Shown here: positions 27,579 through 37,508 of the stretch, in pieces
Position numbering within the stretch: position 1 is the stretch's first letter
Layout of the letters: each line of letters opens with the position of its first letter
NCBI GenBank assembly: GCA_963814985.1
Contig: CAWFFV010000018.1
Location: 62,001-126,000 of the forward strand
DNA length: 64,000 bases
Origin: CAWFFV01 sp963814985
GTDB taxonomy: Bacteria; Chloroflexota; Ktedonobacteria; Ktedonobacterales; Ktedonobacteraceae
Direction of reading: 5' to 3'
Notes under the pieces: model-generated
What the model was told of the DNA's origin: nothing
What the model saw: the letters and a program-made list of their open reading frames with translations, nothing else
Databases searched by the model: none
Translations under genes and position numbers: made by a program

Positions 27579-28685
27579 CTACGGTTCCTCGTGAGAAGGC
27601 TCACCATGATGTTCCAGCGCGAGTAACCTGCGCTTGCGTTCCAAACCCCAACGATAGCCTCCAAGTTGTCCGTTTTCTCGTACCACCCGATGACAGGGAA
27701 TAAACACGGCAACGGAGTTGGCCACACATGCTCGGGCAACAGCGCGGGCAGCAGTTGGCTGTCCGATTGCTTGAGCAATATCACGATACGAACGGGTCTG
27801 ACCACGAGGGATAGCGCGAAGGACGTTCCACACTTTCCATTGAAATGCTGTTGCTTGCACATCCAGTGGCATATCAAACGTCGTTTGCTGACCATGCAAA
27901 AAGTTTATGAGGAGTGTTATCCAGGGCTGAAGACCTTCCTCATCATGCTCATATGTGGCTTCTGGATACTCACGGAGAAGGTCGGCATATAATGTCGTTT
28001 CAGAGTCACCGAAGCGAACTGCTGCTACACCTCGTTCTGTTGCAGCAATCAGCACATACCCCAGATCCGTTTTTGTAATGGTATAGCCAATCCGCATTCC
28101 TTTGCCTCCTTGTCGATACACAGTTGGCATCATGCCAAGCTGTGTCGAAGCCCGCTCATAGACGCTGCTGCTGGACTGATAGCCAGCATCATAGAGTGCA
28201 CTCGTGACGGCGGCTCCATCGTGAAGTCGGGCTTTGAAGGAAACCAGACGACATGATTCTGCATACTGGCGTGGTGTGACCCCTTTGATACGCTTAAACG
28301 TGCGCTGCAAATGATAGGGACTCAGATGCACCTGTTCGCCTAAAAGAGTGAGAGGTAATGGTGTATCAAGATGAGTTTCAATATAGCGGCAGACCTGCTC
28401 AATCAAATCTCCTTGCGGGTCGGTAATGATGGTATGCCGAGGATGGCAACGGAGACATGCACGAAAGCCAGTCGCTTCGGCGATCTCTGGGAGTCGAAAG
28501 AAGGTGACATTCTCACGGTGTGGTCGCCGAGCAGGACATGAGGGACGGCAATAAATACCGGTAGAACGCACAGCATAAACGAATGTTCCATTTGCCTGGA
28601 TATCTCTCGCAAGGACACTACTCCAGCAGTGTTCTTCGTTCAAATGCTCATCAGGAAGTGTATCTGATATGTACTCAGTCTGCAT
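27579..28685 (-). CDS. ada: Bifunctional Ada: methylphosphotriester/O6-methylguanine-DNA methyltransferase and AraC-type activator
   Basis: Repairs alkylated DNA and activates the adaptive response. The start at ATG 28685 follows GAAAGGAGCC; a longer frame to 28787 is not supported. The N-terminal zinc domain (residues about 15-85) has VRSTGIYCRPSCPARRP and FRACLRCHP, giving four cysteines including the phosphotriester acceptor. The AraC helix-turn-helix follows (LSPYHLQRTFKRIKGVTPRQYAE). The C-terminal domain contains the active site IPCHRVV and GGYRWGLERKRRLL. Length (368) fits the family, and all catalytic residues are present. Confidence 0.92.
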   Translation of the reverse strand: MQTEYISDTLPDEHLNEEHCWSSVLARDIQANGTFVYAVRSTGIYCRPSCPARRPHRENVTFFRLPEIAEATGFRACLRCHPRHTIITDPQGDLIEQVCRYIETHLDTPLPLTLLGEQVHLSPYHLQRTFKRIKGVTPRQYAESCRLVSFKARLHDGAAVTSALYDAGYQSSSSVYERASTQLGMMPTVYRQGGKGMRIGYTITKTDLGYVLIAATERGVAAVRFGDSETTLYADLLREYPEATYEHDEEGLQPWITLLINFLHGQQTTFDMPLDVQATAFQWKVWNVLRAIPRGQTRSYRDIAQAIGQPTAARAVARACVANSVAVFIPCHRVVRENGQLGGYRWGLERKRRLLALEHHGEPSHEEP

Positions 28686-28836
28686 GGGGTCTGGCTCCTT
28701 TCGTCTCGCTTTCTCGACGAGTCTGAGTATACAGCAGAAGAAGATGGATAACCATCTGATTCTTGCGCTTGAACCTGGAAAGGACACACCACCAGAATAT
28801 CAAAAGCGGCCATGCAAAAGTGATGCTCTGTAGATA

Positions 28837-29718
28837 TCAACGAACCTGAGCACGCAAGCCTGTGATGAGTTTTTCTAGAACTGGCCTGCTGATATAGTGC
28901 TCTGGCGAACGGACCAGACCCACAGGAAGCGTCAGTTCGATTCCCGCAAGTGAGCGTAGAACCGTTCCCCGTGGGGCAGGGTTGACCGCTCCTGCTGGCA
29001 CAACCGCGATACCGATCCCGGCCTGGACTCCATGCTTGAGCGTCTCAAAACTACTGATTTCCATGCAGGGACTGGCGTTGATACCACGCTGGGAAAAGAA
29101 ATATTCGATAGTTTCCCGGTATGCACAATACTGGCCGGTCAGGAGCAGACGTTGATCTTGCAGATCGGTTGGTGTTATGTGATCCTGCGTAGCCAGCGGA
29201 TGCGTGGCAGGGATGAGCAGCGCGATTGGTTCAAAAAAGAGCGGCTCAAAGGTTAAGCCCAGGTCTGCGGACGGTGGAGAACAGATGCCGATTTCCAGTT
29301 GGCCCGCTGCCAGGCGCTGACAGATGAAGCGTGTGCCCGTCACTTCCAGCGTGATATGCATTTTTGGATGCTCCTGGCAGAACTCGGCCAACAAGGGCAC
29401 CAGGCATGCGCTCGCCGCTGGCTCAATTACTCCGATGCGCAGGCTACCGGTCTCGCCGGCGACAATCTCCTTCACGGTCTGCTCAAGCGTACGCACATAA
29501 TGGAGCAAGGCGTCTACCTGCTCGTACAGCGCCTGTCCGGCGGTCGAAAGCTGAATCTGTTTACCCTGGCGCACAAAAAGCCTGAAACCCAGTTCAGTCT
29601 CCAGGTGTTGCACATGCAGAGTAATGGTTGATGGCGCGTACAAGAGTTTATCGGCAGCCTTTGTAAAACTGCCCTCGCGCACCACCGTCTGAAAGGTCGT
29701 GAGATAGCGGAGTTCCAT
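28837..29718 (-). CDS. LysR-type transcriptional regulator
   Basis: A 293-residue LysR protein. The N-terminal winged helix-turn-helix is MELRYLTTFQTVVREGSFTKAADKLLYAPSTITLHVQHLETELGFRLF. The substrate-binding domain follows from residue 90 (LRIGVIEPAASACLVPLLAEF). AAAGGAGG precedes the ATG. It is divergent from the DinB-like gene at 29848, with about 130 bases between, a usual arrangement for LysR control of the neighbour. The inducer is unknown. Confidence 0.9.
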   Translation of the reverse strand: MELRYLTTFQTVVREGSFTKAADKLLYAPSTITLHVQHLETELGFRLFVRQGKQIQLSTAGQALYEQVDALLHYVRTLEQTVKEIVAGETGSLRIGVIEPAASACLVPLLAEFCQEHPKMHITLEVTGTRFICQRLAAGQLEIGICSPPSADLGLTFEPLFFEPIALLIPATHPLATQDHITPTDLQDQRLLLTGQYCAYRETIEYFFSQRGINASPCMEISSFETLKHGVQAGIGIAVVPAGAVNPAPRGTVLRSLAGIELTLPVGLVRSPEHYISRPVLEKLITGLRAQVR

Positions 29719-29847
29719 CCAACCTCCTTTGTTCAGCGAAAATGAAAGTAACCTTCAAAAAGTTCATATTGACACTATAACACACTTACCCTATGCTTAG
29801 AAGCAGTTTCGTTGTCGGAAATACTCAATTGTAAAGGGGAAATCATC

Positions 29848-30399
29848 ATGCAGGACATTGAGCTTTATGCAGATCTTGTCACGTCACTGGTCAAATGGGC
29901 TCACCGTGAGGTTTTCAGGGAGGACTTTCAGCCAGGACTGGCACCGGATGCGGAAGGGAACAATATTGCCGTCACAGTCTGGCATATTAGTCGCTGGATC
30001 GATATCGTCGCACGCATGCTGCCAGGGAGGTCGAACAAAGAGGAACTCTGGCTGACACGCGGTTGGGCTGAACGCACAGGCTACAATCCACACGGGGTTG
30101 GAGAGCAGGGGCTAGGAGCAGTCACAGGCTATACCCTGCAAGAGGTCGCCGAAATCCCGCTTTTGAGCGCTCAGGAACTACTTGAGTATCTGGACCAGGT
30201 ATGTGAAGCACTTGGCATCTTCCTCCATTCTCTGCCCTCCCGAACCCTTGCAGCAGCCGCTCTATCCGGGATCCTCGCGGACAAAACAACAATTGCTGAA
30301 GACAATCTTTATAGCAAGCTGCGGACATATGGGAGAAATAGAGGCACTGAAGGCGATGATGAAAAGGAACAGACACTTTTCCTAGCGAATTGCCTGTAG
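29848..30399 (+). CDS. DinB-like (DUF664-type) protein with C-terminal frameshift
   Basis: A four-helix-bundle protein starting at ATG 29848 after AAAGGGG. The metal-binding histidines typical of DinB-like folds may include the one in VTVWHISRWIDIVARML. After about residue 150 the expected family ending GHMGEIEALKAMMKR is found one frame over (to 30385), so the printed C-terminus from about 30300 is out of phase. DinB-like proteins include thiol-dependent transferases and damage-inducible proteins. The neighbouring LysR gene may control it. Confidence 0.7.
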   Translation: MQDIELYADLVTSLVKWAHREVFREDFQPGLAPDAEGNNIAVTVWHISRWIDIVARMLPGRSNKEELWLTRGWAERTGYNPHGVGEQGLGAVTGYTLQEVAEIPLLSAQELLEYLDQVCEALGIFLHSLPSRTLAAAALSGILADKTTIAEDNLYSKLRTYGRNRGTEGDDEKEQTLFLANCL

Positions 30400-30486
30400 G
30401 GTTTCTTTGGTGATAGAGTAATAACAATCCATGGTTGTGTAAAGCCGATATCATCGTGTACACCTGAAAGAGAGGATCATACCCCT

Positions 30487-31353
30487 ATGAATTTGGTGAG
30501 CGCTCCAACTGAGCACGACATTGCCCTTCCTGGCATCACACTCCATTACGCCACCTGGGGCCAGTTCACACATGCAGACCGCACTGTCCTACTCGTACAT
30601 GGCCTGACAGCCAATCATCGGGAGTGGGTTGAACTCGGCCCAACTCTCGCTTCACAGGGCTGGTATGTCATCGCCCCAGATCTGCGAGGGCGCGGCTTGA
30701 GCGCCAAACCCCCACACGGCTACGGTCTTGCTTTTCATGCCCACGATCTGTTGACGCTCTGTGACCAGCTTGATCTGCCTACAGTATCCGTCGTGGGCCA
30801 CTCCCTCGGTGCTATGATCACTATTTACCTCTCGGTAATTTATCCACATCGGGTTAGCAAGGCCGTCCTGATCGATGCTGGGGGCAAAATTCCAGAAGAT
30901 GCTGCGATGGCTATAGCAGCATCATTAACTCGCCTGGGTGTAGTCTACCCATCACTAGATACCTATATAGGAATGATGCGCCAGGCACCAATGTTACAGT
31001 GGAACGCCTTCTGGGAACAATATTTTCTTTATGATATCCAGACACGCGAAGATGGAAGCGTCACTTCGCTAGTTCCTAAGACCGCTATTGATGAAGAAAT
31101 AGCTGCTCTCTCAATGATGCGCACCGAGGATCTCCCGTCCTTTGTCCGGCAACCAGCACTACTCCTGCGTGCAACCCTAGGAACCCTGGGAGCTGACCGT
31201 GGCTTTGTCTTAACCAAATCAGAGGCCGAACGTCTCGGTACCTTGCTTCCAAATTGTCGTGTTGTAGATATTCCTGAAACAAATCACTACACCATTATCC
31301 TCTCCGATTTCTTTACCGATACCGTGACGACATTCTTAGCAGAGAATGTCTGA
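30487..31353 (+). CDS. Alpha/beta-fold hydrolase
   Basis: A 288-residue hydrolase. The oxyanion region LVHGLTANHREW, the nucleophile elbow VVGHSLGAM (Ser about 103), and the final histidine in PETNHYTII are all visible; an aspartate or glutamate before it completes the triad. The substrate cannot be predicted. AGAGAGGATC precedes the ATG. It is a single gene between the DinB-like gene and the FHA transporter. Confidence 0.85.
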   Translation: MNLVSAPTEHDIALPGITLHYATWGQFTHADRTVLLVHGLTANHREWVELGPTLASQGWYVIAPDLRGRGLSAKPPHGYGLAFHAHDLLTLCDQLDLPTVSVVGHSLGAMITIYLSVIYPHRVSKAVLIDAGGKIPEDAAMAIAASLTRLGVVYPSLDTYIGMMRQAPMLQWNAFWEQYFLYDIQTREDGSVTSLVPKTAIDEEIAALSMMRTEDLPSFVRQPALLLRATLGTLGADRGFVLTKSEAERLGTLLPNCRVVDIPETNHYTIILSDFFTDTVTTFLAENV

Positions 31354-31469
31354 GCAAGTCTTGCTCGCATAGGTTCAAAAGCCCTGAATGAGTGATATAT
31401 GTCACTGCATTTGGGGCTGTATGATTTTATAATATAATGACGAAAAAACTGCATTAAGGGGCTTCGTGT

Positions 31470-34400
31470 ATGGATATGATACAAAAATTCCCACATCTGG
31501 GATCAATTCAGATGTTAACTGGTTCACTGGCCGGACAAACGTTTCAGATCAACAAACCAATGATAACGCTCGGACGTGATCAGAGCAATGATATTGTCAT
31601 TTCTGATCGTTCAATATCACGCTACCATGCTCGACTCATCTGGGATAATGGCTCACGCTGGCATATAGAAAATCTTGCTTCACAGAATATAATCACCGTA
31701 AATCAGCAGGAAGTACAATATGGACCTGTTCAAGATCATGATACTATTGAGCTAGGAAAAAGCACTTCATTTCTTTTTCTTCTCAACACAGGGGCAAACC
31801 ATGCTCATTCTGCACAAACTTTCCCAGATCAGGCCCCACCTTTACCTCCAGGTCCTCAACAGATGATACTACCACCTCAGTCGGCAAGACCCCTTTCTCC
31901 TGCTTATCCTTATCCAGCAGCTTCACAACCGCCTTCTGCTCCACCTCTCTTCTCTGCCACAGCGCCATCTGCCGGAACTGATCAGCCAAACTATCCTGAT
32001 GGAACGGAAATTGCATCCTTTACAGAAGAGTTCGCTCCATCTCATAACACGCCCGGTACTCCTTCACTCAGGATCAGTACACACACGCATAAAGATCCAC
32101 AAACGTATCGACTTACTCTACCTGTCACTAATATTGGGCGCAACGCTTCAAACGATATTGTAATCAATCAGTCAATTGTCTCATCTTTTCATGCTCAGAT
32201 TGTACGTGAAGGCGAACAGTTTGTTCTTATCCATCCACATCCCTCACGACAGAAAACGCTCAATGGTTTACTCTATCAAGGTCAACAGATTGGGGCAGAT
32301 GAACATTTCCGTAAAACGCTCAAACATGGTGACCTCTTTCGTATCGGTGATGAGAATGGTTCTCTTGTAACTTTCACTTTCGATGATGGGAGTGGAAAAT
32401 CGCAGGTTGTTGTTCCTGAGATTCGCCCGATTCCCCTGGGTGCTGCTGTTGTGACAATTGGGCGTCTGCCAGATAATATGGTTGTATTGCCTCATCCGCA
32501 GGTTTCCGGGCACCATGCTCGCTTAGAACAGACACAGGGCACGTATCGTATTGTTGACCAGGGCAGTACCAATCATGTCTATGTCAATGCTCAACGTGTA
32601 ACAAATCAACTTCTCAACCCCGGCGATGAGATACGTATTGGCCCATTTAAGCTGACTTTTACTGGTACGCAACTCACGCAGTACGACGAGAGTAATAGTA
32701 TTCGTATTGATGCACTCAATCTGAAAAAGGTGGGAAATAAGAAGGTTATCCTGATTAATAATATCTCCCTGGTCGTTCCACCACGGAAATTCGTTGCTGT
32801 CGTTGGTGGCTCTGGCGCTGGTAAGTCAACATTGATGGATATCCTTAACGGTCTTCGTCCTGCTCAGGAAGGAACTGTACTATACAACGGCCAGGATTAC
32901 TATCACAATCTCGCAGCTTTTAGTACCCAGCTTGGTTATGTGCCCCAGGAAGATATTGTTCATCGTGATTTAACAGTGGAACGTGCGCTTTACTATGCGG
33001 CCAAATTGCGTTTACCAAAAGATTTCACGAACAAGCAAATTAAGCAGCGTATTGATGAGGTGTTGGATGAAGTTGAGATGAGGCATCGGCGTACATTACT
33101 GGTGAGTAAACTCTCAGGCGGACAACGCAAACGTGTATCTATTGCACTAGAATTGCTGGCAAAACCCAGTGTATTCTTTCTGGATGAGCCAACATCCGGC
33201 CTTGATCCAGGTCTCGATCGCAAGATGATGTTTCTCTTACGGAAACTGGCGGATAAGGGACATACGATTATCCTCGTCACACATGCCACAAATAACATCA
33301 ATGCCTGTGACTACGTCTGTTTTCTGGCACAGGGTGGTCACTTAGCCTATTATGGACCACCTGACGAGGCAAGAGCCTTTTTCGATAAAGACGACTTTGC
33401 CGAAATTTATGGTGCTCTGGAGCCTACAGATGCCGATCCCGATATCCCCGCACGAGCAGAGGAGCGATTTCAGTCCTCTCCGGCCTATCAGCGGTATATC
33501 GCCGGGCCTCTCCAGGAAGGTCCTGCTCGTCAGGCTCACTTCTCTCAGCAGACTTCAGAAATTAAACAGCCGAAACGTGGCAATCCGTGGAAGCAGTGGC
33601 TCTTACTCTCCCAACGCTATATTGAATTACTCAAAAATGACGTGGGCAATCTTCTGCTTATCATTTTGCAGGCACCCGTGATAGGCCTCATTCTCATGTT
33701 TATCGCGGCACCCAACGTTTTTGGTTTGCCTCAAGTTGTCTCCTGCCCAACAAGGGCACTACTATCGGACCTCACCGGTCCAGTTGTGTCGAACGACTGC
33801 CAACGTGTCGCAGATTTTCTCGATACTCCTCAGGGACAGGCATTGCTGACTCAGCAGCATAAATCGAAGGATCAGGCTCTACAAGAATTTATTGCACCTG
33901 GTTCTGGTGCAGACGCACAAGAGATCCTGTTTATCATGTCCTTTGCGGCTGTTATGTTTGGCTGCATTAATGCTGCTCGCGAGATCGTGAAAGAGGTACC
34001 AATCTATCGACGTGAGCGTACAGTGAACTTAGGAATATTGCCCTATATGTTTTCAAAGATTGCAGTACTTGGCATTGTATGTCTGGCGCAAAGTGCTATC
34101 CTCGTATTCTTTGTAAACTTCAGTGCCCCTTTCGTTCATAGTACCTTTCTACCTCCGCTACTTGAAATATATATTACACTGGCTCTCACCTCGTTAGCTG
34201 GTTTGATGTTAGGCCTGGCTGTTTCAACTGTTGCTCCTAATACGGATCGTGCGATGAGTTTTGTGCCAATTGTCCTCATCCCACAGGTGATTTTCTCAGG
34301 TGTTGTTTTTGCTCTCAATGGCACGTTTAATCAGGTCGCAGGAGCGCTGTTTGCAATGCGTTGGGCTGTTGCTGGTTTAGGGTCAACGATTGGTTTACAT

Positions 34401-34574
34401 GGCGATAAGTTAGGTGAAGATAATTTTTCTTTTTGTGGTACGCTTTTCTCGACTTGCTCTAGCTCAGATGCTATTATACACCTTTTGCTTGTCTGGCTTG
34501 CTCTTGTGCTGATGATTCTGCTCCTTGGCTGTATCATCGCCTTCTTCTTGCGACGAAAAGATATTCGAGCGTAG
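31470..34574 (+). CDS. Triple-FHA ABC transporter (ATPase fused to ABC2-type permease)
   Basis: A 1034-residue half-transporter. Three FHA domains read phosphothreonine: residues about 25-95 (LGRDQSNDIVISDRSISRYHARL), 215-290 (IGRNASNDIVINQSIVSSFHAQI) and 325-395 (IGRLPDNMVVLPHPQVSGHHARL). A proline-rich linker joins the first two. The G-family-like ATPase follows with Walker A GGSGAGKST, signature LSGGQRKRVSIALELL and Walker B FFLDEPTSGLD. A six-helix ABC2 permease ends the protein. Export controlled by Ser/Thr kinases is the likely theme. The substrate is unknown, and no kinase gene is adjacent. Confidence 0.9.
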   Translation: MDMIQKFPHLGSIQMLTGSLAGQTFQINKPMITLGRDQSNDIVISDRSISRYHARLIWDNGSRWHIENLASQNIITVNQQEVQYGPVQDHDTIELGKSTSFLFLLNTGANHAHSAQTFPDQAPPLPPGPQQMILPPQSARPLSPAYPYPAASQPPSAPPLFSATAPSAGTDQPNYPDGTEIASFTEEFAPSHNTPGTPSLRISTHTHKDPQTYRLTLPVTNIGRNASNDIVINQSIVSSFHAQIVREGEQFVLIHPHPSRQKTLNGLLYQGQQIGADEHFRKTLKHGDLFRIGDENGSLVTFTFDDGSGKSQVVVPEIRPIPLGAAVVTIGRLPDNMVVLPHPQVSGHHARLEQTQGTYRIVDQGSTNHVYVNAQRVTNQLLNPGDEIRIGPFKLTFTGTQLTQYDESNSIRIDALNLKKVGNKKVILINNISLVVPPRKFVAVVGGSGAGKSTLMDILNGLRPAQEGTVLYNGQDYYHNLAAFSTQLGYVPQEDIVHRDLTVERALYYAAKLRLPKDFTNKQIKQRIDEVLDEVEMRHRRTLLVSKLSGGQRKRVSIALELLAKPSVFFLDEPTSGLDPGLDRKMMFLLRKLADKGHTIILVTHATNNINACDYVCFLAQGGHLAYYGPPDEARAFFDKDDFAEIYGALEPTDADPDIPARAEERFQSSPAYQRYIAGPLQEGPARQAHFSQQTSEIKQPKRGNPWKQWLLLSQRYIELLKNDVGNLLLIILQAPVIGLILMFIAAPNVFGLPQVVSCPTRALLSDLTGPVVSNDCQRVADFLDTPQGQALLTQQHKSKDQALQEFIAPGSGADAQEILFIMSFAAVMFGCINAAREIVKEVPIYRRERTVNLGILPYMFSKIAVLGIVCLAQSAILVFFVNFSAPFVHSTFLPPLLEIYITLALTSLAGLMLGLAVSTVAPNTDRAMSFVPIVLIPQVIFSGVVFALNGTFNQVAGALFAMRWAVAGLGSTIGLHGDKLGEDNFSFCGTLFSTCSSSDAIIHLLLVWLALVLMILLLGCIIAFFLRRKDIRA

Positions 34575-34718
34575 AAGTATAATGAAATTAGGAGGTGCTT
34601 TCATTCAGGGAAGCCAGTTACATGATTTCTGCAAAAATAGTATCTTTTTATAGAAAGTGACACGCTTCACTTGCAGAACGTGAAATAGATGATAACTGTC
34701 TATAAAGAAATAGGCTAC

Positions 34719-34759
34719 GATGTACTTGGCTTAGCAAGCGTAACTTAGCTAAGTACATC
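34719..34759. other. Inverted repeat in the leader of the BNR lipoprotein gene
   Basis: GATGTACTT pairs with AAGTACATC over a 23-base loop, with extra partial pairing (GGCT/AGCT) inside. It lies about 30 bases before the ATG at 34790. It could be an operator or a leader hairpin. Confidence 0.4.
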
Positions 34760-34789
34760 ACAATAGCGTTATTAGAGAAAGGCAGTCAC

Positions 34790-36012
34790 ATGGATCATCT
34801 CAGTAGCTCAGGCAAGAAGAAAGCCTGGCAACACATATTCTCTCTGCTCATTGCAGCAGTATCCACTTCACTTCTGACAATATTTATATTGTCAGGATGC
34901 AGCCAGGGAACTGCTACAACACCAGTAACAAATCCACCCATAACGAATTCACCAGTAACAAATCCTCCACAACAAATCCACCAACGAAACCAACTCTTCC
35001 CTTAACATCCATACGCATGCTCGATGAGAACAATGGGTGGGCTTTAACCAGACAATCTATTCTGTTCACGACAGATGGTGGCCTGCACTGGAAGGATGTT
35101 TCTCCTGCAAATCTCTCTACGACTCTGGGGAACCAGGGAGGAGGTCTGAGAGACGGTGCTTTTTTCAATGCATCGACGGCATGGGTTTCTTTGGCCGCAA
35201 AGGATAACACGATACAAATTCTTCGCACGGTTGATGGCGGACAACATTGGGATACTGTTACGCTACCTGGAAACGGAGAACCAGACCGGGCACACTTCAT
35301 CAATGCCCAGAATGGTTGGATCGAAATCGACAGAGGAGCGGCAGCTGGCAGTGAAGAGGTAGACATCTATCAGACTACGGATGGTGGGCAAACATGGAAC
35401 ATGGTGTCAGGTACAGGTCATACCGGCAACTCTGCTGCAGGATCGCTACCCTTTGGCGGAGACAAAACAGGGATCTCCTTCAAGGATACAGCTACAGGTT
35501 GGGCAACAGGTACAGAACCCCGTACAGATTTTTTCTGGCTCTACGTTACCCATGATGGCGGGAAAACATGGCAACACCAGGATCTGCCACTACTACCGGG
35601 AATCTCAAACGCTGGCATTACCACCACACCACCTGTCTTCTTTGGTAACACTGGCATTCTTCCTGCGACTGTGAGTACCAATAACGGCCAACTTGAAGTG
35701 CTCTACGTCACCCATGATGGAGGAGCTACCTGGGAGAGCACGACACCACTACAAGCCAATGTGAGCAATGTCTATGTCGTAGATGTGAATCATGCCTGGG
35801 CAAATAAGGGGAATACATTCTACAGTACCAGCGATGGTGGACAACATTGGACAAGCTCTACATCCTCTATCCAGAACGGGGTTTCCAGTATGAACTTCAT
35901 CTCGAATACAACCGGCTGGGCCATCGGTAACTCTGATACCAATGAGCCACTGCTATTCAAAACAACAGATGGTGGTCAAACCTGGTCCAAGATCGATTAT
36001 ACTATCGAGTAA
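34790..36012 (+). CDS. Lipoprotein with YCF48/BNR-type beta-propeller repeats (frameshifted near 34970)
   Basis: The first frame gives a signal peptide and lipobox (TIFILSGCSQG) plus a PVTNPPITN linker. One base shift near 34970 leads to the body (TNPPTKPTLPLTSIRMLDENNGWALT...). The body has repeated TTDGGLHWKDV, TVDGGQHWDTV, TTDGGQTWNMV, THDGGKTWQHQ and TSDGGQHWTSS motifs, typical of YCF48/sialidase-like propellers. The exported protein probably binds a partner at the cell surface. No catalytic site is evident. The intact length would be about 406 residues. Confidence 0.75.
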
Positions 36013-36084
36013 CGATTACTGAATTCTGGCTATAAGAAAGTTCTCAATTCGAAAAGGGCTTTCTGCCTTACAAAACAAACATAT

Positions 36085-36116
36085 GGGGTGAGGAGGCTTA
36101 ACAGCCTTCTCACCCC
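36085..36116 (+). terminator. Strong hairpin after the BNR lipoprotein
   Basis: GGGGTGAGGAGGCT pairs with AGCCTTCTCACCCC (one G-T pair) around TTAA. Its last eight bases, CTCACCCC, form the left target duplication of the adjacent MITE copy. Confidence 0.6.
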
Positions 36117-36267
36117 GTAACTACTCAATAATTCCTCAGCGCCCTGGGCGCTTCGCAGGCTGTTTTGTTGCGGGTGGCGGAGTTTGCGGCGCAAACTCCG
36201 CCACCCGCAACAAAATGAGAGTGAGCCACCTGCGGTGGCGAGGAGACCTGAGTAGTTACCTCACCCC
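36109..36267. mobile_element. MITE-like palindromic element, copy 2, with 8-bp target duplication
   Basis: The element runs 36117-36259 with 11-bp inverted ends (GTAACTACTCA) and is flanked by CTCACCCC at 36109-36116 and 36260-36267. Relative to copy 1 at 9542-9693 it is inverted: AGCGCC-ctg-GGCGCT hairpin (36138-36152), a perfect 25-bp stem with GGC loop (36163-36215), then CCACC-tgc-GGTGG (36226-36238). The 25-bp arms differ from copy 1 at six positions, and every change is matched on the other arm. Confidence 0.85.
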
Positions 36268-36330
36268 ATGCAATAGTAAAATTGCGAGATTAGTAGCAAA
36301 TATTTCTGCCGAGAAGGAAGGGAGGGCTGG

Positions 36331-37110
36331 ATGAGTACGACTGAACAATCACAGCGCCGTCTCGCCATTGTCACTGGGGCAAGTCGCCGCAGGGGAATTG
36401 GAGCCGCTGTTTGCCGTGCCTTCGCACAGGCAGAAATTGATGTTTTCTTCACCTATTGGCACCCTTACGATCTCTTAATGCCCTGGGGAGCAGAAGAAGA
36501 GGAACCCATGTATCTGCAAAAGCAGTTGCGAGAAATGGGCGTTCGTTGTGAACACCTGATGGTTGATCTGAGCACGACAGAGGCTCCCCAACATATTCTG
36601 AATACTGTTGAGGCACGCCTGGGTCGGCCTTGCATTCTGGTCAATAATGCAACCCATGATGATACGGAGGCAACCTATGAATATCTTGATGCTGCAACTC
36701 TTGATGCCTATTATGCAGTAAACATACGAGGCACAATTTTGTTGAGTGTCGAGTTTGCGCGTCGTTTTACGATGTCTTCGGGGGGACGAATCATCAATCT
36801 TACATCTGGTCAGGGCCGGGGTCCCATGCCAGGAAAGCTTGCCTATGTGACGACCAAAGGGGCAATCGAGGCTTTCACGGTGACTCTCTCTGCCGAGGTT
36901 GCATCACGAGGCATTACAGTCAATGCCGTCGATCCCGGTCCCACTGATACCGGGTGGATGACGGAGGAGGTACAACAGGCCTTACTTCCACGCTTCCCCA
37001 GGGGTCGCCCTGGACAACCAGAGGATGCGGCTCGTCTGATCACATTTCTGGCAAGTGAGGACGCCGAATGGGTAACAGGTCAGATCATTCGCTCAACCGG
37101 GGGATTCTAA
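36331..37110 (+). CDS. Short-chain dehydrogenase/reductase
   Basis: A 259-residue NAD(P)-dependent SDR of the classical type. The nucleotide loop is TGASRRRGIG, the structural motif NNAT replaces NNAG, and the catalytic set is Ser in NLTSG with YVTTK. The end (EWVTGQIIRSTGGF) is family-like. The insert after strand 2 (YWHPYDLLMPWGAEEEEPMY) is longer than usual and may shape the cofactor or substrate site. GGAAGGGAGGG precedes the start. Substrate unknown. Confidence 0.85.
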   Translation: MSTTEQSQRRLAIVTGASRRRGIGAAVCRAFAQAEIDVFFTYWHPYDLLMPWGAEEEEPMYLQKQLREMGVRCEHLMVDLSTTEAPQHILNTVEARLGRPCILVNNATHDDTEATYEYLDAATLDAYYAVNIRGTILLSVEFARRFTMSSGGRIINLTSGQGRGPMPGKLAYVTTKGAIEAFTVTLSAEVASRGITVNAVDPGPTDTGWMTEEVQQALLPRFPRGRPGQPEDAARLITFLASEDAEWVTGQIIRSTGGF

Positions 37111-37127
37111 GGTATGTCAGGTCAGAA

Positions 37128-37179
37128 GGGAGAGAGTGCCACTATCTGAGTTGTGACCCAGAAGCGCACACTCTCTCCC
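37128..37179 (+). terminator. Inverted repeat after SDR gene
   Basis: GGGAGAGAGTG pairs with CACTCTCTCCC (11 bp) across a 30-base loop, 17 bases after the SDR stop. No T-run, so termination is only probable. Confidence 0.5.
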
Positions 37180-37205
37180 CAAACGTTCTCCATCGAGAAT
37201 TCAGT

Positions 37206-37508
37206 TCAGTTTAGTTCACCTGGCACTGCTTGGCTATCTTCACCAGCAGTGCTGCTCAGGAAGTGCTCCAGTGCACAGCGCACAGCTTCATCGATGTCAG
37301 GAGCTACTCCCTTGCCATCGGCACACTGCCATATATACGCACTATCATTTTGACGCTTGACCTCTACGGTTACAGGCTGCTCTCGTAATGAGTAACCCAC
37401 CGTTGTTCTGTTTCCATATATTCCCCCCTTCATCAACGCCCTGTGCTGCTTCTTTAACAGCCTCAAGGCAAATTGCGTTCCTGCCGCTCCCTCGCCATTT
37501 ATAGTCAC
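37206..37508 (-). CDS. Hypothetical 100-residue protein
   Basis: The frame starts at GTG 37508 with AGGGA 8 bases upstream. The C-terminal half (VTVEVKRQNDSAYIWQCADGKGVAPDIDEAVRCALEHFLSS) has a plausible small alpha/beta pattern and no low-complexity shadow character. I do not recognise a family. It converges with the SDR gene. Confidence 0.4.
   Translation of the reverse strand: MTINGEGAAGTQFALRLLKKQHRALMKGGIYGNRTTVGYSLREQPVTVEVKRQNDSAYIWQCADGKGVAPDIDEAVRCALEHFLSSTAGEDSQAVPGELN

Noticed and set aside
28686..28787. N-terminal extension of Ada
   Set aside because: The internal ATG at 28685 has the ribosome binding site and matches the family start.
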